Origin: Spirochaetaceae bacterium
GTDB taxonomy: Bacteria > Spirochaetota > Spirochaetia > SZUA-6 > Bin103
Reading direction: 5' to 3'
DNA length: 64,000 nucleotides
NCBI GenBank assembly: GCA_028821475.1
Contig: JAPPGB010000128.1
Coordinates: 1 to 64,000, forward strand
Under the pieces are notes generated by a model. The model saw only the letters and a program-made list of their open reading frames with translations, was not told the origin of the DNA and did no database searches. Made by a program: the position numbers and the translations under genes. Shown here piece by piece: positions 52,231 through 61,475 of this stretch. Positions within the stretch are counted from its first letter, which is position 1. Each line of letters begins with the position of its first letter.

Positions 52231-52486
52231 CAAGATTCCTCCATTGTTGATTGGTTCGAGAGCACCGATTCCACTGCCGACTCCTCGCCGCACCCGCGTC
52301 GCGAGCGCCTCTCGATCGGTGAGCGCGGCACACCAGGTTCCGGATCCCTGAGCGCTCACCATGCACCGCCCGCCGCACGCTGTCAACTTCACGTTTTTCG
52401 ATGCGTTCCGGCTCTGGCGCCATGGCCAGCACCGAAGCACCGCCATCCGGGCGCCACGAGGCAGCCCCACCCCGGGCGATTGGACA
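52231..52486. other. Upstream region of set 4, with one repeat copy
   Basis: Contains the set 4 promoter area with TTCGAGAGCACCGA (52255-52268), shared with set 2. A 28-bp sequence at 52414-52441 (CTGGCGCCATGGCCAGCACC and the next eight bases) recurs exactly at 61112-61139. No gene is supported. Confidence 0.5.
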
Positions 52487-52570
52487 GCCCAGACCACGCC
52501 CCACGATGGACATGATGGTCAACAGCAGCAGCAGTCCCGGGATCGCCATCCGGGCATCGACGAATCTCTG
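52487..52570 (-). pseudogene. Internal fragment of a dppC gene
   Basis: On minus, RFVDARMAIPGLLLLLTIMS followed by IVGRGLG corresponds to RFVDAWMSFPGLLLLLTVMS and ITGRGI in the set 2 permease. Neither side continues the gene. Confidence 0.85.
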
Positions 52571-52914
52571 TCACGACACTTGAGAGTTGCCCTGCCAACC
52601 TATGTTCGAAATCGCAACACGTGTGGCAATCTGCGAGACGGGCCGGCTCAGGAGCCGTAAACCATTTCAGTCCCAGTAGATCCGCAGCACTCAGGAGCAT
52701 GATCTGGTGGCGGAGCGTTGCAAGACGCGACACTCGCCGGTCGCGGTCAGGGCGTCCGCATAACTTCGGACAACATGTACACGTATTGACTTACGCGGCT
52801 CCGAGCGTAGTTGGCATGGTTCCTGCTTTTGGCTGCCGTGCGTAACAAGGCGAGTAGTGATCACGAGCAGCAAAGAAGGCAGGGGGATGCGACTTCGGAC
52901 GGCGATGTCGGGCA
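52571..52914. other. Gene-free stretch before the Na/Pi remnant
   Basis: No coding sequence supported on either strand; short frames are not protein-like. Contains GAGAGTTGCCCTGCCAAC (52581-52598), which also appears (as GGGAGTTGCCCTGCCAAC) inside the set 4 binding-protein gene at 51294-51311, another sign of shuffled transporter DNA. Confidence 0.4.
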
Positions 52915-53300
52915 ATGATAGCAATCATCGGTGGGTTCGCAGGTGGCCTCGGGCTGTTCTTCACGGGTCTGAATCTGCTGACTCAGCACCTGAAGGCTTT
53001 GACCAATCGGCGCGTGCGCCAAAGCGCCAGGAAGTGGACCGGTAGCCGTTTGGTCGGCGTGTCTGTGGGGCGTGTTGGCCGGCGCGATCACGCAGACGAT
53101 ACCCGCCCTGACCTTCATCACAATCGGCATGGTGCGCACGGGCATCCTGACACCAAGTCGCGCCTTTCCCATCCTGATCGGTGGCAACCTAGGCGCGGTA
53201 GTGTTGTTGCTGGTCGTGTCGTTCGACATCAAGCTGGCCGTTCTGTACGCCCTGGGGGCGTCGCAGCTGATCACTCTGGTTGCTACCAGGGGACGCTCCG
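52915..53300 (+). pseudogene. Frameshifted 5' fragment of a Na/phosphate cotransporter
   Basis: The first frame gives MIAIIGGFAGGLGLFFTGLN and ALTNRRVRQSARKWTGSR, the start of NptA/PNaS family proteins. At 53071 one extra base shifts it, and the second frame goes on with VLAGAITQTIPALTFITIGM and AFPILIGGNLGAVVLLLVV. Similarity fades near 53290 and the remaining two thirds, including the second repeat and any PhoU domain, are missing. Not functional. Confidence 0.8.
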
Positions 53301-53510
53301 CGGGAGTCGCCAACCGGAGACTGAGCGGCACGGCCCGCGAAGCGCCGGCAGTCGCACCGGACTACCTGCGGCCGATGGTGCGTTGCGCAGCGCGGTTCCC
53401 GCGCCCGCAACCCCGCCCGCCGGCTGAGGCCGCGGTGGATCGCCACGCAGGACGCAGCCAGCCCGGGTACCACCTCGGGCTCGATACGTCGATTCGGGCT
53501 TGACGGTTCC

Positions 53511-55985
53511 ATGACGACCCTACCCGAACGCAACACCCGCATCCTGATCGTACAGGATGAGCCCGCTGCAGCCGCCCGGCTGGCTGCTGACTTGAAGGAG
53601 CTGGGCCATACGGTGTGCGGCACCGTGGCGTCAGGTTGGCAGGCGGTGGCGCAGGCCGCGGAACTGTTGCCGGAGTTGGCGCTGGTCGATCTCGGCTGCG
53701 ACGACGCCACCGGTGAAGCGACGGAGCACCTGGTGGGCCGGTGCCACGTGCCGGTGCTCTACCTGGTGGGGGACGCACCAGACAGCGTATTGGAGCGAGC
53801 CGCAATGAGCGAGCCGGCCGGCTACCTGGTGAAGCCGTTCACAGCGGGCCAGCTCGGACTGCAGATCGCCGCCGCTTGCACGATGTCCGGGCGCAATCGC
53901 CGGCTGCAGCGCAGCGTCGCCCGACTGCGGCGGCACAACGATCTGATGTCCGCCGCGTTCGACAGCATCGAAGACGGGGTCGTGGCGGCCGATACGGACG
54001 GCCGCATTCTGCTGACCAACGCAAGTGCGGAACGGGTGTTCGGCACGGTACCCGCGCCGCAGCCGCGGTGGCCCGAGGCTTACGGCCTGTTCCACGCCGA
54101 CGGCACCACGCGGATGCAACCGGACGAGGTGCCCCTGGTGCGCGCCATGCGCGGGGTGCACGCGAAAGACTTCAAGATGGTCGTGCGCAATCGGCAGCAC
54201 CCCGACGGAATCGTCACGACCGTCAGGATGCGTCCGCTGGGAAACAAGGCGGGCATCGGCGGCGGCGTGGTCGTGATCCGTGACGTTACCAGGATCAGCG
54301 CTTCGGAGGACAATCTGCGCGCGACGGTCGCGGACCTGGGCCGCTCGACGCGACTCATGGACGCGGTCTTCGCCAACATCGACGATGGCGTGGTCGCCTG
54401 TGACCCTGATGGCAACTACCTGATCTTCAATCGCAGCGCGGAGCGCATCATTGGCACGTACCTGCCGGATGCGGCGATTGAGCACCGCTCCGAGCGATAC
54501 GGGCTGTACTATCCGGATGGCGTCACGCTGATGCCGCCCGAACAGCTGCCGCTTACTCGCGCGCTGCGCCACGGCGAGGCAACGGACAACGTCGATCTCG
54601 CGGTGTACAATGAGCATCGGCCGAACGGTGTCCGCATCCGGGTCAGCGGACGACCGCTGGTCGACCGCGCCGGCCACAACCTCGGCGGAGTGATCGTGTT
54701 CCGCGACGTCACCGCACTCGTCCGGACCGAGGGCGAGCTGCGGCGGACGACCAGCGAGCTGCAAACGCAACGGCGCACCATGCAGACGATCTTCGACAGT
54801 ATCAGCGACGGAGTGATCGTGGCCGACCGGGCCGGCAGGATAACCATGTACAATCCCAGCGCTGAACGCATCTTCGGCACCAAACCGGGCACCCTGCCGA
54901 TTGAGCGGTGGCCACTCCAGTATGGCTGCTACCTTGAGGATGGCACCACGCCGATGCCGGCGGATCAACTCCCGCTGGTGAGAGCCATCCGCGGGGAGTC
55001 GACGGATGACGTGGCGGTGTTCGTGCGCAACGAGAGCGTCCCGGAGGGCGTGCACGTCAGAGCCAGCGGGCGGCCGCTGGAACACGGGCGGTCGGGCGGG
55101 GTCGTGGTATACCGCGACGTGACCGAGCGGGTGCGCACGGAGGAAGCGCTCATGCAGGCGTTCTCGCAGGGCCGCATGGAGGTGCTCGACACGATTCTCC
55201 ACAACATCGGCAACGCCATCAACAGCGTCGCCGTGGGCACCGGCACGATCCGCGAGGAGCTCAAGGAGGACCAACCGTCGCGCGGGCTGCACGCCCTGGC
55301 GCAGGCGGTGGCCGCGCATGGCGATGACTGGATCGACTACCTTCAGAACGATCCGCAGGGCCGCCAGGTGCGGCCGTTCATCTCCTCGCTCGCCGAGCAA
55401 TTCAGCACCCAGCACGATCGCGTGCAACGCGCCGTCGACCGGGTCGCCGGGCGGGTGGCGCACATCGTGGACATCATCCGCACTCAGCGATCGCTCAGCG
55501 GACCCGCGCCGCTGTTCAAGGACGTCGACCTGCGGCAGACCGTGATCGATTCGGTCAGGGTGTTGCAGGAGTCGCTGACGCGGCGCGCAATCGAACTGCA
55601 GGTCGACTGCGGCAGCACGCCGGTGTCGGTACGGATCCAGGAGAGCAGGTTCCATCAGATGCTCGTGAACCTCGTGAAGAACGCGATCGAGGCGATCGAC
55701 GAGCAGGGACGGACGCAAGAGGGATTCGTGCGGATCGCGGCGCATGTGAAAGGGGGGACGCTGCACCTGGAGGTGACGGACAGCGGCATCGGCCTGGAGC
55801 CGGAACGCCTTCGGACGATTTTCTCGCCGGGCTACACCACCAAGGCGGGAGGCAGTGGGCTGGGCCTGCACTCGGCCGCGAACTACGTCATCGGATCGGG
55901 AGGCACTATCGAGGCGCTGAGCACGGGCATCGGCCGCGGCACCACCATGCGCATCGGGCTGCGCTTGCCGCCGAGCCCGTCGTGA
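53511..55985 (+). CDS. Hybrid sensor histidine kinase, REC-PAS-PAS-PAS-HATPase (first of tandem pair)
   Basis: 824 residues without membrane segments, so a cytoplasmic sensor. Residues 10-125 are a complete receiver (Asp16, Glu17, phospho-acceptor Asp60, Lys108 in LVKPF). Three PAS repeats follow (starts near 148, 283 and 423), each opening with the form FDSI(E/S)DGVV(A/V)AD and ending in an FRDVT-like strand. His564 lies in DTILHNIGNAINSV, the phosphorylation helix of the HNxGN type. The ATPase domain shows NLVKNAIEAI, DSGIGLEPERL and GGSGLGLHSAA. The GTGA overlap with the next kinase couples them. Confidence 0.9.
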   Translation: MTTLPERNTRILIVQDEPAAAARLAADLKELGHTVCGTVASGWQAVAQAAELLPELALVDLGCDDATGEATEHLVGRCHVPVLYLVGDAPDSVLERAAMSEPAGYLVKPFTAGQLGLQIAAACTMSGRNRRLQRSVARLRRHNDLMSAAFDSIEDGVVAADTDGRILLTNASAERVFGTVPAPQPRWPEAYGLFHADGTTRMQPDEVPLVRAMRGVHAKDFKMVVRNRQHPDGIVTTVRMRPLGNKAGIGGGVVVIRDVTRISASEDNLRATVADLGRSTRLMDAVFANIDDGVVACDPDGNYLIFNRSAERIIGTYLPDAAIEHRSERYGLYYPDGVTLMPPEQLPLTRALRHGEATDNVDLAVYNEHRPNGVRIRVSGRPLVDRAGHNLGGVIVFRDVTALVRTEGELRRTTSELQTQRRTMQTIFDSISDGVIVADRAGRITMYNPSAERIFGTKPGTLPIERWPLQYGCYLEDGTTPMPADQLPLVRAIRGESTDDVAVFVRNESVPEGVHVRASGRPLEHGRSGGVVVYRDVTERVRTEEALMQAFSQGRMEVLDTILHNIGNAINSVAVGTGTIREELKEDQPSRGLHALAQAVAAHGDDWIDYLQNDPQGRQVRPFISSLAEQFSTQHDRVQRAVDRVAGRVAHIVDIIRTQRSLSGPAPLFKDVDLRQTVIDSVRVLQESLTRRAIELQVDCGSTPVSVRIQESRFHQMLVNLVKNAIEAIDEQGRTQEGFVRIAAHVKGGTLHLEVTDSGIGLEPERLRTIFSPGYTTKAGGSGLGLHSAANYVIGSGGTIEALSTGIGRGTTMRIGLRLPPSPS

Positions 55986-58489
55986 GCACGCGCATCCTGG
56001 TCGTCACATCCGGCGGTGACGCGGCGACCACCCTGCAGGCGCAGCTCCAGGATCTCGGTCATCGGGTGTGCGGTACGGTGCACGATCGCCGGGAGGTATG
56101 CGCCCGCGCGGCGGAGCTGCGGCCCAGGCTGGTCGTGATCGACCTTGCGCCGGGCCGAGAGGAGGACGACGGCGCGCTCGCGACGCAACTCGGCAACCGG
56201 TTCGCCATTCCCGTGGTGTATCTGCGCACCGCGGCCGCCCGCGGCTCCGACGTGGAGCTCGATCTGCCCAACCTGTTCGGCTTCCTGCGGTATCCGTGCG
56301 GGACACGCCAGCTCGGCCTCACGATCAGCCTCGCCCTGGCCCGCCACAGGCGCGAGCGTGGGCTGCAGCGGACGATCGCCGAGCTACGTCGACGGCGGCA
56401 TCTCGGCGCCTACTGCTTCGATTGCCTGCCGGACGGCTTGATGCTGACCGGCGCCGACGGCCGCCTGCTGCTGGTCAACCAGGTCGCGGCACGGATCGTC
56501 CGGATGCACAACCGTGCGGGGCAGAGCACCGAGTACGGCATGTTCCGCGTCGACCGCGAGACTCCGGTTGCGCTGCAGGAACTGCTGGCCGCGCCCGCCG
56601 CTGCCGGCGGCACGATCTTCGTACGCAACCAGGACCATCCGAACGGCGCGCTCCTGAGTATTACCGCGCACCCGCTGACTGACAGCGATGGTGCCACGCT
56701 CGGGCGTGTGGTCATGCTCCGCGACGTGACTCGGCTCGACGAGATGGAGGCGGGTGTCCGGCAGGCTGCCACCGATCTGCAGCGCCAGAACCGCCTCCTG
56801 GAAGCCGTGCTCGACAGCATCGGCGACGGCGTGATCGTGGCGGACCGCGACGGCAAGTACGAGATCTACAATCGCGGCGCAAGGCGCATTCAGGGGCCAC
56901 CCGTGTCCAGTCACGAGTCCGACGCGGCCTCTGAGCACTACGGGTTGTACGCTCCCGACGGGAGCACACTCGTTCCCGCTGACGAACTCGCGCTGCCACG
57001 CGCGCTGCGCAACGAGGCGACCGTCAACATGGAACTCTACGTACGCAATCGGCATCGCCCGGAAGGAGCCTGGGTGCAAGTCAGCGGGAACCCGCTGCGA
57101 GACCAGTCGGGCGCCGTTCGCGGCGGCGTAATCGTCTTCCACGACGTCACTGACGACAGGAGGAACGAGGACACCCTGCAGCGCATGACCGACGCGCTGC
57201 GGGCGCAGACGCGAACCATGGAGATCGTGTTCGACAGCATTAGCGATGGCGTCGTGGCGGCCGATGGAGACGGCCGCTTCACCCTGTTCAATCCGGCCGC
57301 CGAGCGCATGGTCGGCAAGGGCATGACGAATGCGGGCACGGACCAATGGTCAGAGGAATACGGCATTTTCTTCGTCGACGGTGAAACCCCGGTGCCGACC
57401 GACGAGTTGCCGCTGGTGAGAGCCATCCGAGGGGAGTCGATGGACGACTTGGCTCTGTTCCTGCGCAACGAGGGCGTCCCGGACGGCGTGTACATCAGTG
57501 TCAACGGCCGCCCACTGCGGGGAGCGCTCGAGGCGGTCGTATCCGAGGAAGCGCGAGGAGGAGTCATCACGTTTCGCGACGTGACCGAACGGGTCCGCAC
57601 GGAGGAAGCGCTGATGCAGGCGTTCTCTCAGGGCCGCATGGAGGTGCTCGACACGATTCTCCACAACATCGGCAACGCCATCAACAGCGTCGCCGTGGGC
57701 ACCGGCACGATCCGCGAGGAGCTAAGGGAGGACCACGCGTCGCGTGGGCTGCGCGCCCTGGCGCAGGCGGTGGCCGCGCATGACGACGACTGGATCAGCT
57801 ACCTCCGGAACGATCCGCAGGGGCGCCAGGTGCGTCCGTTTGTTGCAGCGCTGGCGCAGCAGTTCGGTGCGAAGCACGATCGCATGCTGCGCGCCATCGA
57901 GAGGGTGGTCGAACGGGTGTCGCACATCATGGATATCATCCGAACTCAGCGATCGCTGAGTGAGTCGGCGCCGGTGTTCAAGGACATTGATGTGCGGCAG
58001 GCAGTGATGAATGCGGTCAACGTGGTGCAGGATTCGCTGGCGCAACGCGCAATCGAGGTGCAGATCGACTGCGGCCGCAAGCCGGTGACGGTACGTATCC
58101 AGGAGAGCAGGTTCCATCAGATGCTCGTGAACCTCGTGAAGAACGCGATCGACGCGATCGACGAACTGAACCAGCGGGCACCGGCCGAGGGTGGCGCGGC
58201 CCGTCCGCGGGTGCGGATCGTAGCCCGGGTAACGGGGCAGGTACTGGAGCTCAAGGTGATGGACAACGGCACAGGCCTGGAACCGGAATCCTTACGGACG
58301 ATCTTTCGCCCGGGCTACACCACCAGGCCGGAGCGCAGTGGACTGGGCCTGCACTCCGCCGCCAACTACGTAATTGGAACGGGAGGAAGCATCGAGGCGC
58401 AGAGCGACGGCATCGGCCACGGTACCACCATACACGTGAAGTTGCGGGTTCCGGACCCGCCGCGCTCCCAGACGGCGACACGAGACTGA
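55982..58489 (+). CDS. Hybrid sensor histidine kinase with degenerate receiver (second of tandem pair)
   Basis: 835 residues, a tandem paralogue of the preceding kinase with the same plan. The receiver-like N-terminus keeps Asp54 (VVIDLAPG), but the acidic pocket is replaced (VVTSGGD) and the switch Lys is Arg (FLRYPC), so it is probably not a normal phospho-receiver. Three PAS-like repeats follow. His561 is in DTILHNIGNAINSV. N-box NLVKNAIDAI, DNGTGLEPE and RSGLGLHSAA are intact. The segment around His561 is identical in DNA to the first kinase over 95 bp, while flanking PAS domains differ. Confidence 0.9.
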   Translation: MSTRILVVTSGGDAATTLQAQLQDLGHRVCGTVHDRREVCARAAELRPRLVVIDLAPGREEDDGALATQLGNRFAIPVVYLRTAAARGSDVELDLPNLFGFLRYPCGTRQLGLTISLALARHRRERGLQRTIAELRRRRHLGAYCFDCLPDGLMLTGADGRLLLVNQVAARIVRMHNRAGQSTEYGMFRVDRETPVALQELLAAPAAAGGTIFVRNQDHPNGALLSITAHPLTDSDGATLGRVVMLRDVTRLDEMEAGVRQAATDLQRQNRLLEAVLDSIGDGVIVADRDGKYEIYNRGARRIQGPPVSSHESDAASEHYGLYAPDGSTLVPADELALPRALRNEATVNMELYVRNRHRPEGAWVQVSGNPLRDQSGAVRGGVIVFHDVTDDRRNEDTLQRMTDALRAQTRTMEIVFDSISDGVVAADGDGRFTLFNPAAERMVGKGMTNAGTDQWSEEYGIFFVDGETPVPTDELPLVRAIRGESMDDLALFLRNEGVPDGVYISVNGRPLRGALEAVVSEEARGGVITFRDVTERVRTEEALMQAFSQGRMEVLDTILHNIGNAINSVAVGTGTIREELREDHASRGLRALAQAVAAHDDDWISYLRNDPQGRQVRPFVAALAQQFGAKHDRMLRAIERVVERVSHIMDIIRTQRSLSESAPVFKDIDVRQAVMNAVNVVQDSLAQRAIEVQIDCGRKPVTVRIQESRFHQMLVNLVKNAIDAIDELNQRAPAEGGAARPRVRIVARVTGQVLELKVMDNGTGLEPESLRTIFRPGYTTRPERSGLGLHSAANYVIGTGGSIEAQSDGIGHGTTIHVKLRVPDPPRSQTATRD

Positions 58490-58513
58490 TTCGAGCATGG
58501 CAGTCGCAGCAGG

Positions 58514-58550
58514 CCGCGGCGGGACCGCCGACCTGCGTCAGTCGCCGCGG
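58514..58550. terminator. GC-rich hairpin in the convergent gap
   Basis: CCGCGGCG (58514-58521) and CGCCGCGG (58543-58550) are perfect inverted arms, with a nested CGGCGG/CCGCCG pair at 58517-58530. Lies where the kinase pair and the response regulator gene end facing each other. No T-tract. Tentative bidirectional stop. Confidence 0.35.
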
Positions 58551-60502
58551 GCGCGCGCGGACAGGCCATACTTCTTCAGCTTCCGGTGCAGAGTGGCGCG
58601 ACTGATGCCGAGGGTATGCGCCGCTCGCGTCACGTTGTGGGCGGACGCCTTGAGCGCCTGGAGCACTGCCTGGCGCTCGATAATGTCCAACTGCAGCACT
58701 TTCGTCGGCGCGCCGGATTCCTCGGCGACGCCACGTTCCGGGCGCGCCGGTCGCAGATGCGACGTCAGAGCGGCTGCATGAATGGTACCGGTGGTGTCGA
58801 CCAATGCGGCACGTTCGATGACGCCGCTCAGCTCGCGAATGTTGCCGGGCCAGTCGTACGCCAGCAGCCGGCCTATCGCGCCCGGAGAAATCCGCTTCAC
58901 CGGTTCGCCGTTGCGCTCGGCGTGCCGCTTCAGGAAGTGGTTCACGAGCTGCGGAATGTCCTCGCGTCGCTCGCGGAGCGGAGGTATCACGATCGGGAAC
59001 GACGCCAGGCGGAAGTACAGATCCTCACGGAACTCGCCCGCCCGCATCGCCGCCTCAAGATCCCGGTTGGTGGCGGCAATCACCCTAACGTCCACCGGGA
59101 TCGTAGTCGTTCCACCGACCCGCTGCAGTTCGCGCTCCTGCAGGACACGCAGCAGCTTGGCCTGCAGCGCCGGATTCATGTCGGCGATCTCGTCCAGCAG
59201 GATCGTGCCACCGTGCGCGCGTTCAAAGTACCCGATCCGGCTGCTCGTCGCACCGGTGAATGCCCCCTGCTCGTGCCCGAACAACTCGCTCTCGATCATA
59301 GCCTCCGGCACTGCCGCGCAGTTCACTGCCATGAAGGGCCCCTTGCAGCGTGCGCCGTTGAAGTGCAGGGCCTTGGCTACCAGCTCCTTGCCGGTACCGC
59401 TCTCGCCGCGGACAAGGACCGTGATGTCGACCTCCATCGCCCGCTTCATCAGCGCGTATACACGCTGCATCGCCACGCTCGAGCCCTCGATGCCGTCGAA
59501 TGAGTAGGCCGACTCCAGCGTCTCGCGCAGACTCCGCACCTCGGCCTGCATCTGCTCGATCGCGACGACTTCGGCAAGGTCGCGGTACACGTACAGGTCG
59601 CCGACCACCCTTCCCCGGTCATCGTGCACGGGCCTGTGCTGCCGAGAATAGAGGCGACCACCCGGCATCGGCCCCGGAGCACCGTACTTCCGCGGGCTCC
59701 GGTCCGCCCCGGCAGCGGGCTCCGCCTGTTCCACCAGTTCCACGAGTTCTCCGCCCGCATCGGACGTGAGAAAACTGCCCACGTCGGTCAGCGGTACCTT
59801 GCGCATCCGCGTTTCCCACAGCGCATCCGCTTGCTGGGAAGTCAACGCCTTCATCTCCTCCTCGGTGGAGGCCATCATGCGCTGATAGTAACGATTGGCG
59901 AACACCAGTCGCTGCGCGTCATCACAGACCGCAATCGCCTCGCCGATGGAGTCGAGCACCGCCGTCAGCCGTTGGTTGGTGATGGTCAACTGGCGGCGCC
60001 CCGCCGCCAGTTCCTGCTCCAGGTTCCACTTTTCGACCAGCGCCAGGGTGATCTGCTGAATCTCCTCGCGTGCGAACGGCTTTCTGATGTACAGCAGCTT
60101 GTGGAGCAGTTCCATGTCTTGCACGATGTCGGCCAGTGGCGTGTCCGTATACGCTGTCATCAGCACGATCTCGATGGCCCGGTCGATGCGGCGGATACTC
60201 CGGACCGTTGCCACGCCGTCGATGCCGGGCGGCATTCTGATGTCGACGTAAGCAGCCGCGATGGGGCGTTTGCGGTGCGCTTCACGTGCCAGGAGCGCGC
60301 ACGCCTCCTCGCCTCCCATCGCGTGCAGCAGCTCGAATGCCGGCAGATGATGATCTGACTCCACGTGGCTGAGGAACGCCGCCGTCGGGTCGTCCGCCGC
60401 CGCCATGGGCCGCGGCCGGAGCATCTCCTCGAAGTCTTCATGGATGTCCTTCTGGTCGTCGACGATCAGAACTCTGGCGTTCGCCGGTTGCTTGCGTCTC
60501 AC
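58538..60502 (-). CDS. Sigma-54-dependent response regulator, REC-PAS-AAA-Fis
   Basis: 654 residues. Receiver with Asp15-Asp16, Asp87 and Lys141, and a roughly 40-residue insertion between helix 1 and the phospho-acceptor strand (typical of the subgroup with a PPGxDGV motif). Residues 175-310 form a PAS-like domain. The AAA domain has Walker A GESGTGKE (366-373), GAFTGA (413-418, sigma-54 contact) and LLDE. The C-terminal Fis-type helix-turn-helix is [23 protein letters not shown] start with GAGGAA upstream. Converges on the two kinases, the likely cognate phosphodonors. All catalytic motifs are intact. Confidence 0.92.
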   Translation of the reverse strand: MRRKQPANARVLIVDDQKDIHEDFEEMLRPRPMAAADDPTAAFLSHVESDHHLPAFELLHAMGGEEACALLAREAHRKRPIAAAYVDIRMPPGIDGVATVRSIRRIDRAIEIVLMTAYTDTPLADIVQDMELLHKLLYIRKPFAREEIQQITLALVEKWNLEQELAAGRRQLTITNQRLTAVLDSIGEAIAVCDDAQRLVFANRYYQRMMASTEEEMKALTSQQADALWETRMRKVPLTDVGSFLTSDAGGELVELVEQAEPAAGADRSPRKYGAPGPMPGGRLYSRQHRPVHDDRGRVVGDLYVYRDLAEVVAIEQMQAEVRSLRETLESAYSFDGIEGSSVAMQRVYALMKRAMEVDITVLVRGESGTGKELVAKALHFNGARCKGPFMAVNCAAVPEAMIESELFGHEQGAFTGATSSRIGYFERAHGGTILLDEIADMNPALQAKLLRVLQERELQRVGGTTTIPVDVRVIAATNRDLEAAMRAGEFREDLYFRLASFPIVIPPLRERREDIPQLVNHFLKRHAERNGEPVKRISPGAIGRLLAYDWPGNIRELSGVIERAALVDTTGTIHAAALTSHLRPARPERGVAEESGAPTKVLQLDIIERQAVLQALKASAHNVTRAAHTLGISRATLHRKLKKYGLSARARGD

Positions 60503-60840
60503 GCTTCCTCACTCCGGCCCGACCAAGCCCCACGACACAGTCTTCGATCCTACAATTTCGCGAGACTCGGGCGATCGCTCGCAGTGCGACTCTTCACTAA
60601 TGACTCAAATTGGCTAGCGGAGTTCGTTGTTCGTCCCCAACGGTGAGAGTTCCAATGTCGAGATTGTCTTTGGGGCCGCCTCCCAAAATATATCATGGAC
60701 ACGGGACTCCACAACCCTTACTTTGTGATTAAATAGTGACGATTCGTACAAATACGGTATTGTTTACGTGACTTTCTGGCTGTAGGGTATGCACGAACGG
60801 CTTGCGGAGATCCTCGGCGAGAGAGGATTGAAGCCACCGA
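60503..60840. other. AT-richer intergenic region upstream of the regulator
   Basis: Promoter region of the response regulator gene (minus). TTTGGG and CCCAAA (about 60669-60686) form an imperfect dyad. The stretch 60700-60770 is the most AT-rich spot nearby. No -24/-12 element (GG-N10-GC type) stands out. An open frame from 60789 (MHERLAEILGERGLKPPNG) has no recognised family and runs into the IS66 scrap. Confidence 0.4.
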
Positions 60841-61005
60841 ATGGTGCGTATCGGCGAGGATTGCGCGGAGCGCTTCGACGTGATCCCGCCGCAGATGCAG
60901 GTGATCCGCACGGTGCGACCGAAGTACGCCTGCCATCACTGCGAAGGCTCCGGCGACGAGGATCGGCCGGCGGTGCGGGTGGCGCCGGCGCCACCGGCGC
61001 GCCGC
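60841..61005 (+). mobile_element. Fragment of an IS66-family transposase (TnpC)
   Basis: The frame VRIGEDCAERFDVIPPQMQV followed by IRTVRPKYACHHCEGSGDED matches the region around the zinc-binding CxxC segment of IS66 transposases (RIGEDVSExLDYIPAxFxVI, RxKxACxxC). Only about 50 codons remain. No terminal repeats, TnpA or TnpB are present, so the element is dead. Confidence 0.8.
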
Positions 61006-61090
61006 TCTCCGCGAATCGATCCAGCGCTTCCACGACCCGCCGCCGGTCGCCGTGTGCCAAGCTCTCCATATCCACCGTCAACCCCCGCTG
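61006..61090 (-). pseudogene. Possible N-terminal scrap of a RelE-like toxin
   Basis: On minus, LTVDMESLAHGDRRRVVEAL then DRFAESGA looks like the first helices of a RelE/ParE-type protein and is cut off by the IS66 scrap. Short and tentative. Confidence 0.3.
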
Positions 61091-61226
61091 AAGCGCGCGA
61101 GGTGGGCTACGCTGGCGCCATGGCCAGCACCGAAGCACCTGTCTGTGCCTTTGCCGGCAAGAAACTGACGGTCAGCGAGCCGCACCGCGGCGTCGGGCGA
61201 GAGGTGGAGTCCTTCGTGGCAGTGCT

Positions 61227-61311
61227 GGGAGCAAGGAGCGGGCCATGGTGATCCGACACGCAGTCAAGAATGCCCTGATCCCGGTGGTGTCCGTGATCGG
61301 CCTGCAGATGG
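61227..61311 (+). pseudogene. Internal fragment of a dppB gene
   Basis: SKERAMVIRHAVKNALIPVV followed by SVIGLQM corresponds to SKGLRERIVVLRHAVKNALI and onward in the set 2 DppB. Both sides are unrelated. A clean transporter scrap 9 kb from the nearest intact set. Confidence 0.85.
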
Positions 61312-61321
61312 CATCACCGCC

Positions 61322-61453
61322 TCACGCGTAGTACGGGGGAGCTGTATCGTGAATTTCGCGCAACTTCGTGCGGACGGATGGCGCGTAGGGCTTCGGCCTT
61401 GTCTCGCGCCGCAATCTCGCCTCGCCCGGGTGAACCGGTTGCAGTTGTGTCAT
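61322..61453 (-). CDS. Unassigned 43-codon ORF with strong ribosome site
   Basis: ATG 61453 is preceded by GAGGAGG 7 nt upstream. The product MTQLQPVHPGEARLRRETRP and 23 more residues has no recognised family and ends within the dppB scrap, so it is probably the first part of a gene whose rest was lost. Not a confident gene. Confidence 0.3.
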   Translation of the reverse strand: MTQLQPVHPGEARLRRETRPKPYAPSVRTKLREIHDTAPPYYA

Positions 61454-61475
61454 GTCGATGCCTCCTCGAGCCGGA

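Noticed and set aside
53631-55871. 746-codon minus-strand open frame across the first kinase
   Set aside because: Antisense shadow without recognisable domains; plus frame has complete REC, PAS and ATPase motifs.
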